From Rhizobium sp. LC145 (GTDB lineage: Bacteria; Pseudomonadota; Alphaproteobacteria; Rhizobiales; Rhizobiaceae), in NCBI RefSeq assembly GCF_001005825.1, contig NZ_LBHV01000004.1, positions 682,001 through 746,000 on the forward strand: 64,000 nt of DNA, given 5' to 3'. Positions 25,767 to 34,234 of the stretch are shown one piece after another. The notes beneath the pieces are model-generated. The model was not told the origin of the DNA. It ran no database searches and saw only the letters and a list, made by a program, of their open reading frames with translations. The translations under genes were made by a program, and so were the position numbers. Position 1 is the first letter of the stretch. The number at the start of each line of letters is the position of its first letter.

Positions 25767-27227
25767 TCAGAATATCCTGCCGAAATGCTCGAAAACGATC
25801 GTGGCGATCCAGCCGGCGGCATAACCGGCGGGCCAGGCAAGTAGCACGGTGATCTCATAGAACGGGTTGTTCAGCCGATGGCGTCTGTTGAAATGGAAGA
25901 TCACCGGCAGCGTCGGCAAGGCGTGCAGGGCGATCGCCCACAGGGCGCCGGAAAATCCGAATGCATAATAGGCGAGCGGAACACAGACGAAGACCGAAAC
26001 CGCGCGGATGAAATTCAGAACGCTCTGGTTCCGAGGCTCGTCTATGGCCAGGTATACGGCCGACATGACGCCGAACCGTGTGACCAGTAGGCTGAAGGAC
26101 AGTATTTCGATGATCGAGGCGGCGTTCAGGTAGCGATCGTCATAAAGCAGATCGATGATGACCTTGCCGGCGGCGTAGACGGCGCCGGCGCTGCCGATGA
26201 ATACGAGATCGAACGGCAGCCGCACTTTTTGGTAGACGCTGCTCAAGTGTTCCGGCCGCTCGCGGGCAACCTTGCTGAGGGCCGGCATCGCCACGCTCGA
26301 GAACAAACGGCCGCCCGCCCCCTCCAGCATGGCGATCAGGTTGAACGCGAGAATGTAGAGACCGAGCATGGCCGGGCTCGTCCATCCCGCAAGCAGGATG
26401 CGGTCGCCGTTCGCGGCAATGACGGTCAGGATCGAGGACAGCATGATCCACCGGCCGAACCGGATGAGATCGTTGACGGCGGTCTTGTCCCAGCGCAGCC
26501 GGTTGCCGGCACCGGGAAGCCAGACATGGCTTAGGATCGTCGTCGCAGCGGAAGAGACCAGCGTGGAGAAGACGAAGGACCAGATCGAGCCGGTGTACCA
26601 GGCAAGCATAACCGCAACGGCGAGGCTTATGACCTGGGCCACGATCTCGATGACCGTGATCCTGCCGAGATCGAGGTGCCGATAGGCCGAAATCAGCTTC
26701 GTCGATTGCAGTCCCATAAGAACGGTCGAAAAACATGTCCCAATAATCACTGCCGGAAGTTCGGGAACGGTATAAACCGAGCCGGGAGGGAACCACCCTC
26801 GCCCGGCTCCCTGCCCGATGCAGACGGCAATGAGCACGCAAACGAGCCAGATGAAGCATCCATGGATAATCTGGAGCGTCCACGCCGTATCGAGATAGGA
26901 TCGGCTATCCCCCATCCGGCTCTGGATCGCTGCGGGCCGCAAGCCGAGATCGGAAAGCATCGCCACGGAGACCTGCACCATGGTCGCAATGGCCATGATG
27001 CCGAACATTTCCGGGATCAAGAGCCGTGTCAGGATAAGGCTGCTGGCGATCCGCAGCACCTGCACGACGACATAGCCGACCATCGACCAGCCGGCGGCCC
27101 GCATGATGAGACCGCGGAACCCGCCCCCTTGCACCTGGGCCGGCATTTCGGCATTTGGAACCGCCGCCTCGCCTTCCGCAGCAGGAGGCTTCCGTTTCCA
27201 ATCGGGAGAAGTCAGCGCTTCGGCCAC
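25767..27227 (-). CDS. Wzx-like polysaccharide flippase
   Basis: The 486-residue protein has about twelve to fourteen membrane helices and the MATE/Wzx polysaccharide-transport pattern, beginning at GWSMVGYVVVQVLRIASSLI followed by RLLIPEMFGIMAIATM. It should flip lipid-linked repeat units across the inner membrane. The start is a GTG at 27227 with AGGAG seven bases upstream. A hydrophilic N-terminal tail of about 40 residues precedes the first helix. It lies 147 bases after the PKS gene and may share its transcript. Confidence 0.88.
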   Translation of the reverse strand: MAEALTSPDWKRKPPAAEGEAAVPNAEMPAQVQGGGFRGLIMRAAGWSMVGYVVVQVLRIASSLILTRLLIPEMFGIMAIATMVQVSVAMLSDLGLRPAAIQSRMGDSRSYLDTAWTLQIIHGCFIWLVCVLIAVCIGQGAGRGWFPPGSVYTVPELPAVIIGTCFSTVLMGLQSTKLISAYRHLDLGRITVIEIVAQVISLAVAVMLAWYTGSIWSFVFSTLVSSAATTILSHVWLPGAGNRLRWDKTAVNDLIRFGRWIMLSSILTVIAANGDRILLAGWTSPAMLGLYILAFNLIAMLEGAGGRLFSSVAMPALSKVARERPEHLSSVYQKVRLPFDLVFIGSAGAVYAAGKVIIDLLYDDRYLNAASIIEILSFSLLVTRFGVMSAVYLAIDEPRNQSVLNFIRAVSVFVCVPLAYYAFGFSGALWAIALHALPTLPVIFHFNRRHRLNNPFYEITVLLAWPAGYAAGWIATIVFEHFGRIF

Positions 27228-27374
27228 TGCGGAACTCCTGCTTTCACGAGGTGCGTGTTCCAGCCCCGCCTCGAAATCGGAGACGTGGCGATCTGAAAGG
27301 CAACCTCGCCATCATGGGAGGACAGACGGCTTGGCAAGATATTCCTGCGGTGGTCGAAACCTTGTGTCGTCACG

Positions 27375-30300
27375 TCATGCGAGCTCGGCCGCCCTTGGGG
27401 AGACGGCAATTTGCGGGTGAGAAAGCGTTCCTTCGGCTTCACTCTGATGCCTTGCCCGGCTGCCAACGTCGGACGCGGCAATGACAGCGCGCATGCGCTC
27501 CGCAAGAACGCGGGCATAGGGATCGATCACCATGCTGTCGTGGTCGCCCGGCACTTCGTGAACCGAGAGATTTGCGACATGTTCGGCCCAGCCATTGTCC
27601 GCCAGGAGAATGTTCCGGCTTTCCTGCAGGCAACGCCCGCCGCTCAAGCGATAGAAGACCGCCGGCTTCGGCCGAAAGAGCGTTACCGTTCCGGCATAGG
27701 GCCGCACCTGATATTGCTGGGCGGCGCGCCTGAATGCCACCTCGATCTTCTCGTTGTTGAACTGCTCCGACGAGCCCGATTTGTGTTCGGCTTCCTGCCT
27801 GCTGCGGTTCTCGGCCTGGTGGCGGTTGCGGTCGCGCAGATATTTGCCGAAATAGTTGGCTTTGTGTCGCCGTATATCCTGCCATTTCATGGAAAGGCGG
27901 TCGCCGAAGGACAAAGGAGGCTGACGTGGTTGCGGGGTATCGAGCATTACGACCTGCGCCACCTCCTCTCCCGCCTCGACAAGCTGCCGGGCCATTTCGT
28001 AAGCGGTGATCCCGCCTCCCGAATATCCGGCGAGCAAATAAGGCCCGTGCGGCTGCACGGTCCGGATCTCGGCGATGTAGTCGGCGGCCATTTCCTCGAA
28101 ACTGGCATGCGGCTCGTGATCTCCGTAGAGCCCGCGCGCCTGCAGCCCATAGACCGGCCGATCCGCTCCGATCGATATCGCCAGATGGCGGAGATTGAGC
28201 ACGTTGCCGAACATGCCGGCGCAGATGAAGAGCGGCGTTGCCGCGGTATTCTTGCCGGGCTTCATGAGCACCAGGTGCATCGGCTTCGGCGCCTCTGCAT
28301 CCGGCTTTGGCTGGGAACCTTCGCCTTCGAGAACATCCGGAAGCTCGGCCATGATCCGCTCCGCGCATTGCGCAATCGTCGGCGCATCGAACAGGGTCGA
28401 TATCGGCAGATCGAGCCCGTATTGCTTCTTGATCATCCGGAAAAGTCGGACGGCTATCAGCGAATGCCCGCCCATGTCGAAGAACCCATCATGAAGGCCG
28501 CCCTTGCCGATGCCGAGGAGCTCCCGCCAATAACCGGCGAGCACCTCTTCCACCGGATTGCGCGGGGCGACGAACTCGTTTTCCAGCTCCGGCCGTTCGA
28601 ATTCCTCACCCGCCGGGGCCGCGGTTTCTGGCGAGACGGAGACCCAATCTTTCAGCAGGTCGAGATCGATCGAGCTGACGATCGGCTGAGGCTCGGATGT
28701 GCCGAGAGCCCGCACCAGCGCCTCGAACCCTTCCAGGGGCAGGATGCCGTTGCGCAATTGCGCGCCGAGCTTCAGCATTGCCGGCGAAGGGGCCGTCCGC
28801 CTTGTCGTCTGACTTGCGGGCGTATTCGTGTCCCCGGCAGTTCCGAGCACGAGATCGTTTTCGAGACGCCGCATGACGAAGCCCGGGGCTTCGAAGAGCA
28901 CCTGACCGCTCCGGTCCGTGATGGTCACATCAAAGGCGGCATAGCCTTCACCGAAATCGCTGCTGTCCGCGAGGCGGACCACACTGACGATTTCCGCCGG
29001 AAGCGGCTCGTAGAGGAACACCCGGCCATAGGTCGCCGGCGCCCAAAGCGAGGCGTCGGGATCGTAGTCTTCGGCCAGTTGCATGGCAAAGCCGGTGGCA
29101 ATGTCGAGCAGGCCCGGATGCAGCAGGACACCCGACGCGAGATCGCGAGTGAACTCCGGATTGAGGCGCAATTCGGCCATGGCCTCGCCGGCTCTCACCG
29201 CCATGGAGCGCAGCACACCCCAGCGGGGGCCGAAACGGATATGCTTTTCCTGAACCGCCCGAAGAGCGCCGTTCCCCTCAGCCACCTGCTTCTTCTCATA
29301 GCAGGAAAGAAGCGTGGCGGTGTCGATCGGCTCCGGTTGTTCCCCCGCCAGAGGCTTCAGCATGGCTTCCGCATGTTTCGTGAAAGCCATGCTTTCACCA
29401 TCCGGATCGCCGGCAAGCAGCGTCACCCGGTAGTATTCGCCTTCGGGTTCAAGGCGAAGGCGTAGCGCCTTGGCCTCACCATTCTTGAAGGCCATCGGCT
29501 TCAGGAAGACGAGGTCGCTCACCTCCAACCGGAAGGATAGCCCATATTCGCGAACCGCCTGCGCAATGAGTTCGAGATAGCCGGTGCCGGGCATCACAGC
29601 CTGGCCGGAGACCAGCCTATGCTCGTTCAGCATCCACTCGGTCTCGGGGCTGACGATTGCTTCCAGCCAGGGGATGCCCGCCTCGTCCTCCTTCCAGTGC
29701 TGGAAGAAGGGGCCGATGGCTTGTCCCTCGACAGACTTCAGCCAAGCCGCACTCTGCGGCGCCCCCAGCGCCCGAGCGGCGAGACCGACCTCGTTCCAGA
29801 TGCCCCAGTGAAGCGCGACCGTCCTGCGATCGGATCGCTGAGAACAACTTTGCGCATAGGCATTCAGATAGGCGTTCGCCGCAACATAATCGACCTGGCC
29901 GGCACGCACGACATCCGTGCTGGTGGAGGAGAAGAGGACGAGGAAATCGAGCGCCACATCCTTCAAGGCTGCATCCAGCACGGCCGTGCCGAGCACCTTG
30001 GGCGTCATCACATGATCGATGCTTTCCCGCGTTTTCGTCTGGATCAGGCCATCATCGACCGCGCCCGCGGCGTGAAAGACGCCGTTGATCTCCCCGAACC
30101 GGGAAAGCGTTTCGGCCACGGCACGGTCCATCTGTTCGGAATTGCCGGCATCGCCGTTGAGGTAGAGCACCTCGGCTCCATTTTCCTCCAGCATGAGGAT
30201 GGCGGAGATCGCGCGGCGAATGCCATCACGGCCGTGGGTGCGGCTGTAGAAATCCCACTCTTCGCGCGGCGGCAGGGCCGTGCGGCCGACAAGAGCTATC

Positions 30301-33300
30301 CTTGCCCGGAATCGGCGTGCGAGTTCGCCGCCAAGCGCCAGTGCGATATCGCTGAGCCCGCCGATCAAAAGATAGACCCCGTTTTGACGGAGCTTCACAT
30401 CCTCGTCGGTAATCTCGTTGAGAGCGAGGCGCTGATGGACCTGCGTCCAGCGCCGCCCGTTGCGGAAGGCGATGACTTCGGAGATCGGGGCCGCATTCAG
30501 GTCTTCCCAAAGCTGCTCGTGAAGCGGCGCGCTACCCGGAGCGTCTTCCGTGCCGCGCCGCTTGATCCCCCGCAGGGAAAACCCTTTCTTCCGCTCGCTG
30601 CTTCGGTGCGGCAGATCGATATCGATCAGCTTCACGGTCGCGCCGGCCATCTCCTTGGGTAATACGAGGCCAGGCCCCAGCACCGTCGCCTTCTCCGGAT
30701 AGGGCAGCGCTTCTCCCGCGACCTGCTGCATCCCGTTGGAGACGATCGTGACGTGGATGTCGGCGGCGCTGCCCGCATCGCCGAGCGCCTGCGCGAGATG
30801 CAACATGCTGTCGAAACCGCATTCCTGGTTTCGGTGGAAGAAGTTCGAACCAGGCCTGAAGATCTCGTCCTGCGTCAGAAGCCACATATGCACGATGCGT
30901 GTCGGCAGGCCGCCATCGGCGAGAAGCCCCGCGATCAACGCATCGTATCCGGCACGCCCGAATTCGGGGCAGAGCACGTATTCCTCCGCGCTGCGGCGGA
31001 TGAAAGCGTCACCCAACGATACCGTCACAACGCGATGGCCGCAGGCTTTGAGGCGCGCCGCCAATTGCTGTCCGATGCCGGCCTCATCGAGGAAGAAGAG
31101 CCAGGATTGCGGCTCCCTCTCCGCACCCGCCTCGTAGCCCGCAAGCGTCTGTTTCCAGGCGGGACAATATCCCCAGCGCGCGATGTCAGGCTCCTTGGCC
31201 AAGGTCCGCTCGCGATCGTTGCGCCTGTCGCCGATTGTGAACGGCTCGATGAAATAGCGGCGATGCTGGAAGGGATAGGTCGGCAGCCTCACCTTTTTCG
31301 GCGAGCGCGCCCGCCAGAGCCGATCGATATCGACCTCGAGACCCAGCGAATGGGCGCGCCCTACCGCCGAGAGGAAGTAGAGCCGGTCGTCGCCCGCCTC
31401 ATCCGGATGCGGCAGGCTGTTGATGACCTGGTTGCCGGGGATTGCCCCTTGCGCCTTTGCAAGCGACGACAATACCCGCCCCGGGCCCACCTCGATATAG
31501 ATGCGCCCGGGATCAGCGAAAAGCGTCGCCATTCCGTCCGAGAAATGCACGGTGGAACGAAGGTGACCGACCCAGTACATCGGATCGGTCGCCTCTTCGG
31601 CACTGAGCGACAAGCCCGTACGATTCGATAGGATCGGTATTGCCGGAGCGCGAAGAGGAATGCTGCGGAGAAAAGCCTCGAATGCCTTGAGGATCGGATC
31701 GACCAGCCGCGAATGGGCGGCAATGTCGATAGGAACACGGGTCGCGTCGATACCCTTTTCGGAAAGAAGCTTTCGGAAAGCCTCGAGATCCTCGTTGAGG
31801 CCCGAGACGACACAGAGCGAGGGCGCGTTGACGGATGCGATATCGAGAGACCGAGGCAGAAGCTCCAGAAGCGCCTTATGATCCAATGGCACGCTGAGCA
31901 TCCCGCCGGGGCGAACCGTTTCGAACAGCTTGCCGCGCAGATGCACGAGGTTCACCGCATCCTTGAACGACATCACGCCCGCGAGGCAGGCAGCGGCATT
32001 CTCGCCCATGGAATGGCCGATAAGAGCCTTCGGCTTCACGCCCCAGACGATCCAGAGCCGCGCCAGCGCAATCTCGGTGATGAGAATGGCGGGAAGCTGA
32101 AGAGAGGGACGCAGAAACGCCTTCTGGGCGGCCGCCCCACCCTCACCCAGCCAGGTCGAGCGGATTTCCCGAGCGGCATCGGGCGGCAAATAGGAAAGGC
32201 CTTCCTCGATACTCGCGCGGAAACCGTCGTCTTCCGCATGAAGCCGCTTGGCCATTCCCACATATTGAACACCGCCTCCCGGAAAGAGGAAGACCGCACC
32301 GGAATTCTCTGGGACGGCTGTATGGACATATCCCCGGCTCGCCGCATTCGAAAGGGCCTCGGCGGCATCCTCGCGCCCGCGGACGGCAAGCACCATGCGA
32401 TGTTCGAAATGCTTGCGGCCGTGCTGCAGCGTATAGCCGATGTCGGCAAGCGAGAGCCCCGGTTGATCGGCAATCGTCGAAGCGAGCTGACCGGAGGCCT
32501 GGTCCAGTGCCTTGCGCTGCCGCGCCGAAAGGAAGAGCAACATAGGATCGTCATCCGTTCCGGCGGCCGCCCCGTCTACGGCAATATCCGGCAGATAGCG
32601 GGAAGGCGCCTGTTCGATGATGGCATGCGCATTGGTCCCGCCGACCCCGAGCGAGTTCACCGCCGCCCGACGAGGACCGGCGACATGCGGCCATTTCGTC
32701 AGCTTTCCGGCAACTCGAAAGGGGCTCTTCTCGAAATCGATCGCCGGATTCGGGCGTTCGAAGCCGAGCGTCGGCGGTATCTCCCCATGGCCGATGGCAA
32801 GCGCAGCCTTGATGAGGCCGACGACGCCGGCGGCGGTATCCAGATGGCCGATATTGGACTTGACCGATCCCACATGGCAGAATCCGCTCCGGTCCGTGCT
32901 CTGCCGGAAAGCTGCGGTCAGAGCCTCGATCTCGATCGGATCGCCCAGGAACGTGCCGGTCCCGTGGCACTCCACATATTGGATCGTGTCGGCGGCGACG
33001 CCGGCGAGCCCTTGAGCCTCGATGATCGCTTCTGCCTGACCGCTGACGCTCGGCGCCAGATAGCCGGCCTTGCTGTTGCCGTCGTTGTTGACTGCAGTAC
33101 CCTTGATGACCGCATGAATGACATCGCCGTCGCGCAGGGCGTCCGAGAGCCGCCGCAAGGCGACCACGCCGACACCGCTGCCGAAGACCGTTCCGGCTGC
33201 CCGATGATCGAAAGTCCGACAATGCCCATCCGGCGAGAGTATCTCTCCTTCTTGGAACATGTAGCCGCGCCGGTGCGGGAACTCGATGGTGACCCCACCC

Positions 33301-33923
33301 GCAAGCGCCATGTCGCACTCGCCCGAAAGCAGGCTTTGGCAGGCATAGTGCACCGCCACCAGCGAGGTGGAGCAGGCTGTCTGGACGTTCACGCTCGGCC
33401 CGCGCAGGTCGAACGTGAAGGAGGCCCGTGTCGCCAGGAAATCCTTGTCGTTGCCGGTATGGCGCAGCAGGAACATGCCGACCTGATCGACAAGGTTCCG
33501 GTTGCTGCAGACATTGAAATAGAAATAGCTTCCCATGCCGCAACCGGCAAAAACGCCGACCGGCCCGGAATGGGTGTGAGGCAGCCGGCCGGCGTCTTCC
33601 ATGGCCTCCCAGGCGCATTCCAGGAAATGCCTGTGCTGGGGGTCCATGATCGCAGCTTCTTTCGGGTTGAGCCCGAAGAATTCCGCATCGAACATTTCCA
33701 TATCGGGGAGTTCCGCGCTGCGAGGCACGTAATTCGGATGGTGGATGCGCTCGGGGTCCTCGCCTTCGGCCAGCAGCTCTTCCGGCGAAAACGTGCGGAT
33801 GGATTCCACACCGTCGCGAAGGTTTTTCCAGAATTCCTCGAGGTTTCGGGCACCCGGCACCCGCAATGCCATGCCTACAATGGCGATATCGCTCGCGCAG
33901 ACCTGGTTCGACCCTTCAAGCAT
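27375..33923 (-). CDS. Type I polyketide synthase, KS-AT-KR-DH-ACP-TE
   Basis: This 2182-residue single-module PKS has KS (about 12-440) with Cys184 in TACSTS, His320 in ECHGTGT and His360 in SNIGH. The AT (about 545-840) has Ser638 in GHSMG and the specificity region IAAHS, neither the classic malonyl nor methylmalonyl form. The KR (about 1180-1390) has Tyr1346 and Asn1350, but the glycine-rich motif is altered to GGLSDIA. The DH (about 1420-1690) has His1435 in HRLVSGQAVMPG and Asp1607 in HPGLLD. ACP has Ser1821 in GGHSL. TE (about 1885-2150) has Ser1968 in GYSGG and His2128. KR before DH is unusual. The ATG at 33923 has GGCGGA upstream. It is divergent from the NRPS-like gene. Confidence 0.93.
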   Translation of the reverse strand: MLEGSNQVCASDIAIVGMALRVPGARNLEEFWKNLRDGVESIRTFSPEELLAEGEDPERIHHPNYVPRSAELPDMEMFDAEFFGLNPKEAAIMDPQHRHFLECAWEAMEDAGRLPHTHSGPVGVFAGCGMGSYFYFNVCSNRNLVDQVGMFLLRHTGNDKDFLATRASFTFDLRGPSVNVQTACSTSLVAVHYACQSLLSGECDMALAGGVTIEFPHRRGYMFQEGEILSPDGHCRTFDHRAAGTVFGSGVGVVALRRLSDALRDGDVIHAVIKGTAVNNDGNSKAGYLAPSVSGQAEAIIEAQGLAGVAADTIQYVECHGTGTFLGDPIEIEALTAAFRQSTDRSGFCHVGSVKSNIGHLDTAAGVVGLIKAALAIGHGEIPPTLGFERPNPAIDFEKSPFRVAGKLTKWPHVAGPRRAAVNSLGVGGTNAHAIIEQAPSRYLPDIAVDGAAAGTDDDPMLLFLSARQRKALDQASGQLASTIADQPGLSLADIGYTLQHGRKHFEHRMVLAVRGREDAAEALSNAASRGYVHTAVPENSGAVFLFPGGGVQYVGMAKRLHAEDDGFRASIEEGLSYLPPDAAREIRSTWLGEGGAAAQKAFLRPSLQLPAILITEIALARLWIVWGVKPKALIGHSMGENAAACLAGVMSFKDAVNLVHLRGKLFETVRPGGMLSVPLDHKALLELLPRSLDIASVNAPSLCVVSGLNEDLEAFRKLLSEKGIDATRVPIDIAAHSRLVDPILKAFEAFLRSIPLRAPAIPILSNRTGLSLSAEEATDPMYWVGHLRSTVHFSDGMATLFADPGRIYIEVGPGRVLSSLAKAQGAIPGNQVINSLPHPDEAGDDRLYFLSAVGRAHSLGLEVDIDRLWRARSPKKVRLPTYPFQHRRYFIEPFTIGDRRNDRERTLAKEPDIARWGYCPAWKQTLAGYEAGAEREPQSWLFFLDEAGIGQQLAARLKACGHRVVTVSLGDAFIRRSAEEYVLCPEFGRAGYDALIAGLLADGGLPTRIVHMWLLTQDEIFRPGSNFFHRNQECGFDSMLHLAQALGDAGSAADIHVTIVSNGMQQVAGEALPYPEKATVLGPGLVLPKEMAGATVKLIDIDLPHRSSERKKGFSLRGIKRRGTEDAPGSAPLHEQLWEDLNAAPISEVIAFRNGRRWTQVHQRLALNEITDEDVKLRQNGVYLLIGGLSDIALALGGELARRFRARIALVGRTALPPREEWDFYSRTHGRDGIRRAISAILMLEENGAEVLYLNGDAGNSEQMDRAVAETLSRFGEINGVFHAAGAVDDGLIQTKTRESIDHVMTPKVLGTAVLDAALKDVALDFLVLFSSTSTDVVRAGQVDYVAANAYLNAYAQSCSQRSDRRTVALHWGIWNEVGLAARALGAPQSAAWLKSVEGQAIGPFFQHWKEDEAGIPWLEAIVSPETEWMLNEHRLVSGQAVMPGTGYLELIAQAVREYGLSFRLEVSDLVFLKPMAFKNGEAKALRLRLEPEGEYYRVTLLAGDPDGESMAFTKHAEAMLKPLAGEQPEPIDTATLLSCYEKKQVAEGNGALRAVQEKHIRFGPRWGVLRSMAVRAGEAMAELRLNPEFTRDLASGVLLHPGLLDIATGFAMQLAEDYDPDASLWAPATYGRVFLYEPLPAEIVSVVRLADSSDFGEGYAAFDVTITDRSGQVLFEAPGFVMRRLENDLVLGTAGDTNTPASQTTRRTAPSPAMLKLGAQLRNGILPLEGFEALVRALGTSEPQPIVSSIDLDLLKDWVSVSPETAAPAGEEFERPELENEFVAPRNPVEEVLAGYWRELLGIGKGGLHDGFFDMGGHSLIAVRLFRMIKKQYGLDLPISTLFDAPTIAQCAERIMAELPDVLEGEGSQPKPDAEAPKPMHLVLMKPGKNTAATPLFICAGMFGNVLNLRHLAISIGADRPVYGLQARGLYGDHEPHASFEEMAADYIAEIRTVQPHGPYLLAGYSGGGITAYEMARQLVEAGEEVAQVVMLDTPQPRQPPLSFGDRLSMKWQDIRRHKANYFGKYLRDRNRHQAENRSRQEAEHKSGSSEQFNNEKIEVAFRRAAQQYQVRPYAGTVTLFRPKPAVFYRLSGGRCLQESRNILLADNGWAEHVANLSVHEVPGDHDSMVIDPYARVLAERMRAVIAASDVGSRARHQSEAEGTLSHPQIAVSPRAAELA

Positions 33924-34234
33924 CAATTCCGCCCCAGTCTGAAGTGAAACTTCGACCAGGACATCATGCTGGATGAGCCATGGGCATCGTTCCGCTTCCC
34001 CCACTGATCCTGCCGCCAGAATTCGCGGCACCTTCAATGTGCTGTCAGCGCCGAGGCAATCGCAATTACTCCTTTCGGAGCCGTCATCATCCGTTCGGCG
34101 GGGGCATTGGCCCTGCCCGCGCTTCAGGCTTAGGCGCAATCATCCCCATGGGTGATCCAGCGCATGTTGATCTTCACAGTGCCCCCAGTTTCTATCGAAG
34201 TGCCTGGAAATAACGAGGAATGGGGACGACTTTC
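33924..34234. promoter_or_regulatory. Divergent promoter region of the PKS and NRPS-like genes
   Basis: These 311 bases separate the two divergent biosynthetic genes and contain no credible coding frame. A shared control region would co-express both enzymes. I found no strong inverted repeat and cannot place promoter boxes. Confidence 0.45.

Noticed and set aside
31713..33947. Plus-strand open frame of 744 codons opposite the PKS
   Set aside because: It is antisense to conserved KS and AT domains and shows no recognisable domain; long antisense frames are expected in GC-rich DNA.
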